A DNA stretch of 64,000 nucleotides, taken from JAPOUP01 sp026708635 (GTDB lineage: Bacteria; Pseudomonadota; Alphaproteobacteria; Rhodobacterales; Rhodobacteraceae). Every line of letters begins with the position of its first letter. The first letter of the stretch is position 1. The DNA lies in NCBI GenBank assembly GCA_965200115.1, contig OZ241336.1, positions 1,550,001 through 1,614,000 on the forward strand, written 5' to 3'. The translations under genes and the position numbers were made by a program. This document shows, in pieces, positions 1 through 9,263 of the stretch. Below the pieces are notes generated by a model. That model was not told where the DNA came from and searched no databases. It saw nothing but the letters and a program-made list of their open reading frames with translations.

Positions 1-1
1 C

Positions 2-1933
2 GGAACCGAACAACTGCTGGATATAGTTCGTATCAGTCCGGGGCGCGAAAAGGCGCTCGGCGCCGCGTTGTCCGACGACCTGCGCGTTCCGGAAATCGAC
101 CCGGATGACCGAACCGGCTGGGTGCGGCTTCCTGACTATAAAGATGTTCAGCCTCTACCTGATGGCGTGGAGGCGTTGGCGCCGTCCGTGACGGCACCCT
201 CCGTCCTTGAGCGCCGCATCAAACAGGTCGGGCTGGTTGATCGAACCGACGGCCACCGATTGCAGCGGCACCTGAAGCCCGGTCAGCGCCTGGTCAGCCC
301 GGAGGGCGATTTATGGAGGTGGGATGGATTCCGTGCGGGCGCCGAGGATGCCCCGAATACCGCCGCACTGCGACTTGAGCAACTGAACCGGCTGGAGCAG
401 TTAAGACGGGAACTGGTTCCGGTAACCGCGAGGTCGGAAGGAGCGGCGCAGGCGCATGAGAGACTCAAGAAAAGTCTGACCGAATTGACCGAGGCCGACC
501 GTAAGGCGCGCGAGGAGATGCGGGCGGCCGATATGAAAATGACGGAAGCAAGCCGGACGCTTAGCCGTAATGAAGCCGCAAGGAACATTGCTGAGGGGAA
601 CGTCGAGTCACTCCGTCTGGCGGCGGCGAGGCATCATGAGAGCGCCGGGCACGCGCGGGACGCGGTGCGGGATGCGGAGGATACACTCGGAGACCTCGAG
701 GATCTGGAAGCGGCCCGTGCGGAGATGGAGAACGTGAAGGTCTCGGTGGAGGCCGCCCGAACCAAAATGATGTCCCGTCGCGCCGCTCACAACGAACTGA
801 AACATGAAGGTGACGTGCGGGCGAAGAGGCTGCGTGAGGTCTCTGAAGAGATCTCGGGCTGGAAGTTACGGCTGGCGAACGCCGGAAGACGCGTTGAGGA
901 ACTCGTAAAGCGACTTAAGACGTCCGAGGAGGATCTCGTCGCGGCCAGGGGTGTTCCGGGCCAGATCGTCGCACAGCGCGATACACTCGCGGACAGCATC
1001 GAGTGCGCGAAAAAACATCGGACGGATGTCGCGGACGCTCTGGCTCTTGGAGAAGCCGCCCTGCGCGAGGCGAGCGACGCCGAGCGAAAGACGGAACGTG
1101 CCGCCAGCGATATTCGTGAAGCTCGGGCGGCGGCGGAAGCGCGGTCTGACGCCGCGCTGGAAGCTGTTCAGCATGCCGCCTGCCGGATCACCGAGGAACG
1201 GCAGACAACTCCTGAGGCGTTGCTGGAAGATCTCGGGGTCGAGGCCGAAGCGATGCATGCATCGGAACAGATCGAGCGGGAAGTGAATCGGCTTAAGCGG
1301 CAGCGCGATGCATTGGGTGCCGTCAATCTGCGCGCTGAAGAGGATGCGAGAGCGGTTCAGGAAGAGCATGACGGGATGCTTGGGGAGAAGGAAGACCTTG
1401 AGGTGGCGATCGGTAAGCTGCGCACCGGAATTACGGCGTTGAACCAGGAGGGCCGCGAGCGGCTGCTTACCGCGTTCGAGCAGGTGAACAGTAATTTCGC
1501 GATGCTGTTCAAGCACCTGTTTGGCGGTGGCGAGGCACGGTTGGAGATGGTTGAGGCGACTGACCCGCTGGAGGCCGGGCTGGAAATCATGTGTCAGCCT
1601 CCCGGCAAGAAACTCAGCACACTTTCACTTCTGTCGGGTGGAGAGCAGACATTGACCGCATTGGCGCTGATATTCGCCGTATTCCTGGCGAATCCCGCCC
1701 CCATCTGCGTACTTGACGAAGTCGACGCGCCGCTCGACGACGCCAACGTAAGCCGCTTCTGTGACCTTCTGGATGAAATCAGCCGCCGCACCGAAACACG
1801 TTTCCTGATAATCACCCACCACGCGATCACGATGGCCCGGATGGATCGGCTGTTTGGCGTCACGATGGCGGAGTCGGGAGTAAGCCAGCTGGTATCGGTC
1901 CAGCTTAAGAATGACGAACGGTTGGCGAGCTAG
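2..1933 (+). CDS. smc: Chromosome segregation ATPase SMC, C-terminal part (5' end outside window)
   Basis: SMC dimers compact and segregate the chromosome in the cytoplasm, working with ScpA and ScpB. The frame is open from base 2, so the true start lies upstream. The first residues visible (SPGREKALGAALSDD) resemble the end of the SMC hinge. Next comes a long coiled coil rich in Ala, Arg and Glu. The C-terminal ATPase half follows, with the ABC signature LSGGEQ near base 1640 and a Walker B segment CVLDEVDAPLDD near base 1710. The Walker A half must lie upstream of the window. It ends at TAG and faces the cobalamin operon tail to tail. The family is clear; only the missing 5' end limits the annotation. 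Confidence 0.93.
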   Translation, partial: GTEQLLDIVRISPGREKALGAALSDDLRVPEIDPDDRTGWVRLPDYKDVQPLPDGVEALAPSVTAPSVLERRIKQVGLVDRTDGHRLQRHLKPGQRLVSPEGDLWRWDGFRAGAEDAPNTAALRLEQLNRLEQLRRELVPVTARSEGAAQAHERLKKSLTELTEADRKAREEMRAADMKMTEASRTLSRNEAARNIAEGNVESLRLAAARHHESAGHARDAVRDAEDTLGDLEDLEAARAEMENVKVSVEAARTKMMSRRAAHNELKHEGDVRAKRLREVSEEISGWKLRLANAGRRVEELVKRLKTSEEDLVAARGVPGQIVAQRDTLADSIECAKKHRTDVADALALGEAALREASDAERKTERAASDIREARAAAEARSDAALEAVQHAACRITEERQTTPEALLEDLGVEAEAMHASEQIEREVNRLKRQRDALGAVNLRAEEDARAVQEEHDGMLGEKEDLEVAIGKLRTGITALNQEGRERLLTAFEQVNSNFAMLFKHLFGGGEARLEMVEATDPLEAGLEIMCQPPGKKLSTLSLLSGGEQTLTALALIFAVFLANPAPICVLDEVDAPLDDANVSRFCDLLDEISRRTETRFLIITHHAITMARMDRLFGVTMAESGVSQLVSVQLKNDERLAS

Positions 1934-2143
1934 CCGAGACCCTTCGCGGGAATGCCGGCGTGCGAGACGGCCGCCATGTCGTTTGGTGGCGCGACCTCCG
2001 CGACAGGGACGCCAAAGTCTACCGCATGACGCTACATATCGTCCGAGTGACGGCGAGGTATCGGGTATAGGATAGCGTTTCGCGCTCTTTCCGGACTCCT
2101 TAGCGGACCATGACCGTCCACGTCGCTTCGGGCTCGCGGAGAT

Positions 2144-3055
2144 TCACGTCGCCGCGATCGCGAGCGCCGCCAGGATCGCGACCGCCCATACCCGCCAGAT
2201 TACGGTTACCGCTCTCTCTATGTCAGCCGGCCCCGCCTGTCGCCGGCCTTCCGGGTATACATAGGGAAAGTCCCGTATCCTCCCGTCGTAGCTCCGCGGT
2301 CCGGATAACGCGATTCCAACAACCCTGGCCATCGCGGCCTCGGGCCAACCTGCATTGGGCGAACGATGGAGCGCGGCGTCGGTCACAATGGCCCGGACCT
2401 CCGTCAGTCCATGGAGCAAGGCTATGAGAACGGCCGTCAGACGCGCCGGAACCAGATTCAGCAAATCGTCGAACCGCGCGGCGGCCCAGCCGAATTCACC
2501 GTAACGCTCGTCACGGTAGCCGATCATGCTGTCAGCGGTGTTCACCAACTTATATACGAGAAGACCGGGGAGGCCGGCGACCAGAAACCAGAAGACCGGC
2601 GCGATTACACCGTCCGAAAGATTTTCCGCGGCGCTTTCCACCGCGGCGCGGGCGACGGCTGTCCGATCCATCCCTTCAGTGTCGCGTCCGACAATCGAGG
2701 CAACCGCACGGCGGCCGTCACCCAATGAAACCCGTAGTGAGGCGGCAACATCCCCGACATGGATGACAAGACTGCGCTGTGCCAGCAAAGCCGCGGCGAC
2801 GGCCAATTCAATCACCCAACCTCCCGGCAGGGCTGACGGCACCCAGCCCAGCACGAATGTTGGAATACACAATAACGCCAGGCCAACCGCACCGCTGGTC
2901 CTGCGGGACATCCCTCGGTTAAAGCGGGTGTCAATCCATGTTACCGCACGGCCCATAAGTACGACCGGATGCGGCAAGCGTGACCAAAGCCAGCGCGGTT
3001 CCCCGAATACCGCATCGACCAGCATGGCGGCCGCCAGAACTCCGGCGGTACTCAT
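2144..3055 (-). CDS. cbiB: Adenosylcobinamide-phosphate synthase CbiB/CobD
   Basis: This 303-residue integral membrane enzyme attaches the aminopropanol (phosphate) arm to adenosylcobyric acid in late cobalamin synthesis. The N-terminus with DAVFGEPRWLWSRLPHPVVLMG is characteristic of the family (normally about 310-320 residues). Several hydrophobic segments and the conserved stretch DGVIAPVFWFLVAGLPGLL around residue 150 also fit. Its ATG overlaps the TGA of the upstream cobC remnant by four bases, so the three genes were built as one operon. The reading frame is intact. In Pseudomonas-type nomenclature this gene is cobD. Confidence 0.92.
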   Translation of the reverse strand: MSTAGVLAAAMLVDAVFGEPRWLWSRLPHPVVLMGRAVTWIDTRFNRGMSRRTSGAVGLALLCIPTFVLGWVPSALPGGWVIELAVAAALLAQRSLVIHVGDVAASLRVSLGDGRRAVASIVGRDTEGMDRTAVARAAVESAAENLSDGVIAPVFWFLVAGLPGLLVYKLVNTADSMIGYRDERYGEFGWAAARFDDLLNLVPARLTAVLIALLHGLTEVRAIVTDAALHRSPNAGWPEAAMARVVGIALSGPRSYDGRIRDFPYVYPEGRRQAGPADIERAVTVIWRVWAVAILAALAIAAT

Positions 3056-3894
3056 AAAGCCGATTCAGGCCGTTCCCGGTGATCGGGAAGCGAACGCCCG
3101 GACCGCAACCATGTTCCGGGATTGGCAAAGATGCGGGACCGGATGCGACGTCTGGCAAAGCGAGCCCGCCCCGCCACCGCAACGTGAACCCCATACAGTT
3201 GGAAAGGCGTCGTTTCACCCACGGCCGAATTGCCCGCGGATGTCATGAGCGCATCGCCTCGACCCAAGCGGGATCATCAATCGAGGCAGCTTCCGCCGTC
3301 ATTTCCGGTCCGAATAGAGGCTTCTGGCCCAACGATGCGGCCAGACACGCTGCCGGAATAGAATCGCCGATGGTAAAGCCGGGACCCAGACCGGCGAGCG
3401 CCCGGAAATTTCCCAAACCCTTCAGGACAACCGCACCGACGAATGAAGCGGCGGGGATACAGCTACGATCCGACGCAATGTCACGAAAACTTCCGTCGAT
3501 TACCGAAAGTGACGGGTGAGCACCCGTCATTTCCCGCCGTCTCTCATCCGGACTACCCGGATTTACGGGGACGCTCGCGGTGGAACCAATGGCACCTATG
3601 AGCCGACCGTATACCTGGAGCGAGGCTTCGTATTCACCAACGGTTGGCGCATTGACGCACACGGTTACCGACGTGGGAATTTCGGGAGTTCGCCAGAACC
3701 GACGCATGGCACGTTCGAGATCGCGCATCAACGCGACTTCCCTAAGTGAAGGCCGGCGCGGGCCCGGCGGAGACGGTACGGGACAGGGAGCGGGATTTAC
3801 TCCGGCGGAGAGAGCGGTCTTCGCTCCAGTCTCCACTCTTTCCGATGGCCGCATCGAGGTCTCCGCCATGTTCGGGACGGCGTTCCGAGATCAT
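3052..3894 (-). pseudogene. cobC: Frameshifted cobC (threonine-phosphate decarboxylase-like) remnant
   Basis: Homology to CobC, the PLP enzyme supplying aminopropanol phosphate for cobalamin, is spread over three frames. The first frame starts at ATG 3894 and gives HGGDLDAAIGKSGDW, the family's N-terminal motif. A second frame (3869-3243) gives SAGVNPAPCPVP, NAPTVGEYEASL and VNPGSPDE. A third frame (about 3267-3052) gives the tail with TPFQLYGVH and PGTWLRSG. The PLP-lysine motif usually reads SFGKFxGLAGLRLGF; here it is GLGNFRALAGLGPGF, so lysine is replaced by asparagine. The start overlaps the DUF1636 stop (ATGA) and the end overlaps the cbiB start, as expected for an old operon. CobC identity is from motif recall, but several independent blocks match in order. 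Confidence 0.75.
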
Positions 3895-4262
3895 TCCCTG
3901 GGTAGCGGCGGATGGCGCGTAACGAAGTGCCCCTTGATCGCCTGGGGCCACTGTCCGTAGGGAACCACACCAGTCTCGCTGACCGCATGGCACCGCGCAT
4001 AGTCCACGATTGCTTCGGCCGCGGCCTTTTCCGGAATGAAGTTGCCCAGCGTGTACGAAACCTTGCCGCTACCCTGAATCGCCACGTTGCAGCCCTTTCC
4101 GCATCCCATCAGACAGCTCAGCCGACGCACCTTGACACCGGCTTCGCCATCGGTCTCGGATTCAACCAGTTCCGCCAGACGCTCGCCGTCCGTCAGTTCC
4201 ATATCGCCGGTTTCCCAGCCCTCGCGCTTACAGGTGTCACAAACTGTGATCCAGGTCGTCAT
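3891..4262 (-). CDS. DUF1636 small cysteine-rich metal-binding protein of the cobalamin operon
   Basis: This 123-residue cytoplasmic protein has an N-terminal CDTCKREG pair of cysteines and a central CLMGCGKGCNVAIQ cluster. That arrangement is typical of DUF1636, annotated as a predicted metal-binding protein and commonly found in alphaproteobacterial cobalamin operons. The cysteine arrangement recalls thioredoxin-like ferredoxins. It is the first gene of the operon DUF1636-cobC-cbiB, and its TGA overlaps the original cobC ATG. Its biochemical role is not established. I looked upstream for a cobalamin riboswitch and could not make out one. Confidence 0.8.
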   Translation of the reverse strand: MTTWITVCDTCKREGWETGDMELTDGERLAELVESETDGEAGVKVRRLSCLMGCGKGCNVAIQGSGKVSYTLGNFIPEKAAAEAIVDYARCHAVSETGVVPYGQWPQAIKGHFVTRHPPLPRE

Positions 4263-5546
4263 CGTTAACCCCGGTTCTGGTGGTATCCATCAAGCGGATT
4301 GGCCGTAGTGCGCAGTAAACTATCACGATCCAGCATATGGTTTGGGGGCCCGGGAATGGCAAGGAGCCCGATAATCAAGGTATCCGGATTCAATCCGGCG
4401 CGATCAGGAAAGCGTGGTCAGGCCTACCGTTCCCGGCAGCCATGTCACCGGCCACCGGTGTGGCGGTACGGCGGTTTCCATGTATGGCGCCCCACTACCG
4501 GTGCCCGGAATGCGTCCGTTGGGTCCGGATAGTGCGGTCAACCCCGACCGTGCGGTTCCATCCAATCAGTTTCCGGCCCTAACGGAACAATTCGATGCGG
4601 ATTGATTTCAGCATGGCTGTAATTTCGTTAGATATCGGGTGCATGCCGGACTTTTTGATTAGGCTGTAGCGATCCGCTGGGCCTACCATAGGGCGAACTG
4701 TTCCCACCGCCGGAGAGCGTTCCGACAAGGTTGTGCATGGCCCCTTCCGACAAGTCCCGCATCGCTTTGAGAAACGGCGCCCGAGAAAGGATCAAGCACA
4801 GACTTCAAGATTAAGCGCTCTCGTCCTCGCGAAACTTCAACGTCCGGCCTTTGAGGAACATCGACGAAACCATTGCCGGCGCGAAGTGAGTGCCCGATCT
4901 CGATGTCCTGCCAAGCTCCGCAAGGGTAACTCCGAAACACACATCGTTCTCAGACTCCGACTGGCAAATCCATGAGTGCATTCAGGCAATTGAAGCCACT
5001 GCCAGAGCCGACGGCAGCCATGCCGCCTACCTGTTGACGGACGAATCATTATCCGTCATGAGGACGCGAACGACCCAATGGAGCAAGCTGGACACAGATG
5101 CCGAAACTACAATCAATCGATTGCGACACGAAGTACATGCTTGCGGCTGTCTGATATTCAATTTCCGCGTGCTGTCGTCGGTCAGGATTTGTTCCCCTTG
5201 AAACCGGTGCCAGGCGTCTGATACGAACTCTCCCACGGACATGGAGCCGTCTCCCAGTATGTAGTGGTTTCGTAACCTTCAGCATACCGGATGGACGGCT
5301 CCATATCCAGGCCAGCCGTCGAAAAAAAAGCCCGTTTCACAGGAAAAAACCGCTCAACCGCGGAGTTCTGCGAGAGGCTCGAAAAACAACCAAACCGCCG
5401 AATACACGGGGCGGCGGGGTCAGGTGGCATGACCACAGTTTCACCGACTGGGGGGATTTCACTGCACTTTGTCCATCCCGGCGCGTCGGGACTGGACAAC
5501 GTGGAAAGCTCTCCAGTTCACCATCTAAATCCTTAACATTACTGGT
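4263..5546. other. Long intergenic stretch, nothing recognised
   Basis: About 1.3 kb separates the cobalamin operon from the MBL cassette. The short open frames in it (for example plus-strand 4890-5201 and 5291-5536, minus-strand 4683-4940) match no family I know and have no convincing ribosome binding site. Base composition is more mixed than in the flanking genes, with A-runs near 5325-5350. It could be degraded mobile DNA or a regulatory region. I see no tRNA or terminator in it. Confidence 0.5.
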
Positions 5547-6629
5547 TCAAACGGCATAATCCCGCAAGTGGCATGCGGTGCCGAACTTCTTGACCTTCCA
5601 ATCATCGATCGATCCGAGGTGTCGTCTCAATCGAATCATGCCCGCGTCGTCGGCGAACCGTCGAATACGCACGCCGCTCTCACGTAACGTCTTTTCCACC
5701 GTCCGGTTTTCATGCCTAAAAGCTGCTTCTCTGGTTGCGCCGGAGTCGGTAATCCAAACGTTCTGCGCCGCACTCAGAATTCGATCAATGTCCTGCTCGG
5801 TCGGCAGCGCTCGAAGACCTCGGCGCCAGGGCGCAAGGATTGCAACGGGTTCGTCCTCAAGCATCTGCTCCCACACCGCCGGTTCGTCAGCGTTCGAAGA
5901 TCCGTGGTGCGGAATTTTGTACACCGAAGCCTTGCCCGGTAGCCGATCCGTATCCGCCAGAATCGCCACCCAACCCTTTCTCTCCAAATCCGCGCCGAGC
6001 AGGAGCGAACTCCCGTTGCATTCAACCCACAGCGCGACCGCGACTTCGTTGGGTGAGAAGCTTCGTATTCGTTTCTTGTTTTCGCCTCGGCCCGGAATCA
6101 ATCCGCCCACAGACGTCAGGAATTGCTGGAACACCTCGTCTCCGGGCGACAGCGACGATATGGTGCACCCGCCTTTCCGGAACACGACACGGTTGGCGAG
6201 GGCGTGTATCGGCATTTTCCCGATGTCGTCCAACCGAGAAAACACACCGTGTATTTCGCGTAGCCCGGACCCTGTGGCGGAAAAATGCCGACCTTCCAAC
6301 GCTCCCACCAAGGTGAGAAACTCCTCCTTGCAGAGAACGCTAGCACAACAAAACTGAGCGTTGGGGCACAATTCGACCAAGCGCGCCATCCCACGAATAT
6401 GGTCGTCGTGCCAATGCGTCGCGACGATCAGAGCAACGCTTTGGGCCGGCTCAAGTCCGATGCCCTCCAAGTAGCGCAGCGCTCCCGGTCTTCCATCCCT
6501 ATCGAGACAGGAATCGACAACGACCCACACGCCGTTTCCAACATGCAAAACGATGCTCTCTCCATAACCGGGACCAAGAAGGATGATCTCGAATTCATCG
6601 TCTTCCGGTGGGCCTGCCGCATTCGTCAC
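5547..6629 (-). CDS. MBL-fold (ComEC/Rec2-like) metallohydrolase, last gene of a three-gene cassette
   Basis: This 360-residue protein has a metallo-beta-lactamase fold. The metal-binding motif THWHDDHIRG (HxHxDH) sits near residue 75, LLLGADLE near residue 210 supplies a later acidic ligand, and KIPHHGSSNA near residue 240 is the His-His-Gly-Ser block typical of the ComEC-like branch. No signal peptide or membrane segment is visible, so it is probably cytoplasmic. Its ATG overlaps the TGA of the upstream gene by four bases, indicating translational coupling. Proteins of this branch stand alone or appear in defence and toxin contexts; substrate is unknown, though nucleic acid or a nucleotide is plausible. 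Confidence 0.82.
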   Translation of the reverse strand: MTNAAGPPEDDEFEIILLGPGYGESIVLHVGNGVWVVVDSCLDRDGRPGALRYLEGIGLEPAQSVALIVATHWHDDHIRGMARLVELCPNAQFCCASVLCKEEFLTLVGALEGRHFSATGSGLREIHGVFSRLDDIGKMPIHALANRVVFRKGGCTISSLSPGDEVFQQFLTSVGGLIPGRGENKKRIRSFSPNEVAVALWVECNGSSLLLGADLERKGWVAILADTDRLPGKASVYKIPHHGSSNADEPAVWEQMLEDEPVAILAPWRRGLRALPTEQDIDRILSAAQNVWITDSGATREAAFRHENRTVEKTLRESGVRIRRFADDAGMIRLRRHLGSIDDWKVKKFGTACHLRDYAV

Positions 6630-7237
6630 GGATTAAGCGCCGGTGCAATCTTTTCTGCCCACATCCTGCCAGCCCGAAAGTCGCCCTCGGTCATCCTCGG
6701 AAGATCACGAAAGACGATTTGAGACACTCGCTTCTGCGTTCCACCTGGCGAACGCTCATATCCGATCACCCAACGAAAGATGCTGCCCACCTCCATGTTG
6801 GCAGCATCGCGGTGAGAGATTTCGTCTAATGGGATTGTGGCTTCCTCGCTTTCATGTGTCGCGCCGGCTGTCAAATCGACCAGACGCGCCACGAAGGCAT
6901 CGTCTCCGATACTGGCCACATACCCTTCCCACTCCTGCAAGGCAAGAAACGTAGCCATAGGTGGTGCGGACGCGTTCAAAGGCGGGAGGCGCCCGACTGT
7001 GATCGCATCTCGACTGCTCAACGTGCAAGCTCTTTCATGATCGGGGACGTCCCAGCTCCCTGCGGTCTCTCCGCGTATACCAAATTCGCGGTCAGGGATC
7101 GACGCCGCCAATGCATGGCTCACCGCAGCTTCGGCGCTCGACTCAAGACAACGCGAGTCGGCTGGATCGTCTGAACTGCTATCTCCTCCAAAAGTGTCGA
7201 AGCTCTGGACAGTCATGGATTGGCCGGTCTGTTTCAT
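6626..7237 (-). CDS. Uncharacterised middle protein of the MBL cassette
   Basis: This 203-residue protein has a low-complexity, acidic N-terminal half (about residues 1-90). The compact C-terminal half contains LQEWEGYVASIGDDAFVARL, then SIFRWVIGYE and a final QIVFRDLP. The C-terminal half looks like a small beta-rich domain, and I recall similar unnamed proteins with WEGxVxxxGxDxFxARLVDLT in other proteobacteria. The gene lies 23 bases after the TIGR04255-like gene and overlaps the MBL gene, so the three are almost certainly co-transcribed. No catalytic motif is evident; an adaptor, inhibitor or immunity role is possible but unproven. Confidence 0.65.
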   Translation of the reverse strand: MKQTGQSMTVQSFDTFGGDSSSDDPADSRCLESSAEAAVSHALAASIPDREFGIRGETAGSWDVPDHERACTLSSRDAITVGRLPPLNASAPPMATFLALQEWEGYVASIGDDAFVARLVDLTAGATHESEEATIPLDEISHRDAANMEVGSIFRWVIGYERSPGGTQKRVSQIVFRDLPRMTEGDFRAGRMWAEKIAPALNP

Positions 7238-7260
7238 GAACCTTTTCCCTCCCGATCCAG

Positions 7261-7947
7261 CTACAGTGACATGATGTAATCGATGATGCTGTCGCTGCGT
7301 TGGATTGACTTCTCGAAGCCGTCTTTCAAGAGGCCCATCAACTCCTCGCGCGCCTCAATGCCATCTCTATCGATTGCGTAGTGATCGTTTACCCTGACGT
7401 AAATGGCAGACCGACCGCCATCGATACGACTGGACGGCTCTACCGTCACATTTACTTGTCCGCCAACCGGTCGATCCTGGGGACGGGTCTGTGCCATTGT
7501 CAGCGAAATCATCCCCCCATAATCATCACTCAATCCGAGCTCATCCCTCCATGGCCCCCATGGCTCCGCTGGCGCCAGCAGTCCGCCAATTCTGGCTCTT
7601 TCAGCCTGATCAGCCACTCGAAAATGGACGTCACGATTGATGCCGAATGCCTTGAGCGGGGTATGGTAAAGATGCTCACTGAACATGCGGACCAAGAGGT
7701 CTGGCACCCGAACATACGGCTCTCGTTGTGTGCTGGCCTCAAAACGATCCGTCACGACATGAAGGTGAAGCCACTCCATGGAAAGTCGGGTCAGTTGTGG
7801 ATGGGCAACTTGCAGTTCGGCATTCTCCGTGGCTTGCCTCGGCAAGAGATCATGCAAGGCGAACCATGCCGGTGTGAAAATCGCCGGATTGAAGTTTCCG
7901 AGCAACACAACGCTTACGCCACTTATTTCCGGATTGATCCGCATCAC
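7261..7947 (-). CDS. TIGR04255-like family protein, first gene of the MBL cassette
   Basis: This 228-residue protein resembles the sporadically distributed TIGR04255 family. The block LKAFGINRDVHFRV near residue 100 matches the family's G-I-N-R signature followed by a beta-strand. A C-terminal stretch with alternating beta-strands (VNVTVEPSSR, SAIYVRVNDHYA) and a final helix also fits. Two ATGs stand at the start, with GGGAGAGG a few bases upstream. Family function is unknown; members are scattered on accessory DNA, which suits a mobile cassette. Assignment is from motif memory and should be treated as probable. Confidence 0.6.
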   Translation of the reverse strand: MMRINPEISGVSVVLLGNFNPAIFTPAWFALHDLLPRQATENAELQVAHPQLTRLSMEWLHLHVVTDRFEASTQREPYVRVPDLLVRMFSEHLYHTPLKAFGINRDVHFRVADQAERARIGGLLAPAEPWGPWRDELGLSDDYGGMISLTMAQTRPQDRPVGGQVNVTVEPSSRIDGGRSAIYVRVNDHYAIDRDGIEAREELMGLLKDGFEKSIQRSDSIIDYIMSL

Positions 7948-8051
7948 GCCTCTCCCATCACCACCCGGGTTCAGTCAATAAGCATCTCATCGCAGTCAGC
8001 TTCGGCCAAGGATGCTTACGATGCATCATCATTTCCAAACAAGTACCCGAC

Positions 8052-8321
8052 CTACTCTTGGCCCATGGAGTCGATGCCTCCCGCCACTGTCCTCATATTA
8101 TCGCGCCCAGCATCGGCGCGATTTTCGAGTTTGCCTCTGCCCTGCGACAGCCTTTGCGGAATCCGATGTCCCGCCAGTTCGAGGTTGCACCTTGGACCGC
8201 CAGCAGACACCGTGTATCTTGCTCCGCACTGGTCGACCCACGGTTGCGCACCCGCAACTGATATCGGGGCGCGGATTCGGGCGTCCCCATGCAGGACTAG
8301 CGTTCCGACTGCGTCGTTCAT
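8052..8321 (-). CDS. Possible small gene upstream of the MBL cassette
   Basis: An 89-residue frame starts at ATG 8321 behind a good GGAGG ribosome binding site seven bases away. The product begins MNDAVGTLVLHGDARIRAP and contains two cysteines and glycine-rich strands. I recognise no family. It lies 104 bases upstream of the TIGR04255-like gene on the same strand and could be the first gene of that operon. Evidence is limited to the ribosome binding site, orientation and uninterrupted frame, so it may be spurious. Confidence 0.35.
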   Translation of the reverse strand: MNDAVGTLVLHGDARIRAPISVAGAQPWVDQCGARYTVSAGGPRCNLELAGHRIPQRLSQGRGKLENRADAGRDNMRTVAGGIDSMGQE

Positions 8322-8759
8322 GTCTCGACCTCCGCCATGGCCTATACATACGCAGTGACGCTCTCGAACCTGCTGAGTCACTGGATCGGGCTCTCCGCAA
8401 CGTTGCCCTTCATCGACAGCCAGCCTTCGAATGTCAACTCAAAGGCCTCTTAGTCGGCTACCGCCGGTCCCTGACTTCCTTCCTGGACCAACAGGGAGAG
8501 TGTGCGACGCGCAGGAAGCGTGGGATCCAGTCGTTCGCCCCGCCCGTCGTCGCGTTCCCGAGCCGCACTAGCCCGATCCACGGACTTCGGACATGCCCGC
8601 TTTCCCGTACCGGGCGGCACGCCTCCCGGAGACAGCGACCGTAGGTCACGGGGCGGCTCAGGCGCGAGGTCGGCGAGTTCCCCGTCGGCTCCTTCGTAAG
8701 GCGGGACCCGAGCCTGCAGCACTCGCCCGCCTTCATCCGCTGGGCCGCCACCCGCACCC
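8322..8759. other. Intergenic stretch with weak coding traces
   Basis: No intact gene. In the last 100 bases a plus-strand frame reads REVGEFPVGSF...FIRWAATRTQ before a TGA near 8762. This looks like the tail of a real protein lying just before the DUF3150-like remnant. I cannot name the family. Confidence 0.3.
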
Positions 8760-9090
8760 AGTGAACCCCCGACAGTAGGAATCCCCACGAACCTCACCCA
8801 TGACCCCATGCTCGTCAGTCTCAGGATCACCGCCTGGATGGGCCGGCTCCACGACCGCCGGGCCTCGACCCACGTCGCGGTCCACCATGAGGCCAGCGCC
8901 GGCACCGGGCGCTACAGAAGCGCCTGGTCCCCGGCGCGTCTCATGGCACCGCCCTCGCGGCGCTCAACTCGACCGTGAGCGCGGCCTAGGGCGGGAATTG
9001 CGCCGGCCACTCTCTGGGAACGCGGTCCGATTGGCGGGTGGCCGGAACCGCGCCGACATGGAGCGGTACGGGTGCATGAAGGAGAGGTTC
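8760..9090 (+). pseudogene. Decayed DUF3150-like gene fragment
   Basis: Three frames together give a DUF3150-like sequence. Bases near 8808-8916 give MLVSLRITAWMGRLHDRRAS and VHHEASAGTGRY. A one-base shift near 8917 continues as KRLVPGASHGTALAALNST and ends in TAG near 8988. A further shift gives GRELRRPL...DMERYGCMKERF. In my recollection the family reads through these blocks continuously. DUF3150 proteins are of unknown function and often lie in accessory or phage-like regions. Two frameshifts and a stop make this a pseudogene immediately upstream of the AddAB-like genes. Confidence 0.45.
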
Positions 9091-9263
9091 CCGCGGAACG
9101 GTGGCCTCTCCACCTGGCGCGCGGCCGTCAGGCTCAAGCCGCCGCAGCGGAAATCCTAAAGCGATTGCCCTGTGACCATACTGGCGCGGGCTTGTGTATC
9201 GATCGATCGTCTGGCAACTGGAGGCACCATCGCCGTGAAGCCGCTGCGACCGGGATATTTGAC

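Noticed and set aside
4263..4620. Cobalamin riboswitch upstream of the DUF1636 operon
   Set aside because: On the minus strand I could not find the B12 box or the conserved core in the right order; only scattered GC-rich similarity.
8450..9170. Group II intron or other structured RNA
   Set aside because: No domain V-like hairpin was found; the sequence is better explained by a decayed DUF3150-like gene.
9072..9263. Upstream start for the AddB-like protein
   Set aside because: These 64 codons overlap the DUF3150-like remnant and do not resemble AddB; ATG 9264 fits better.
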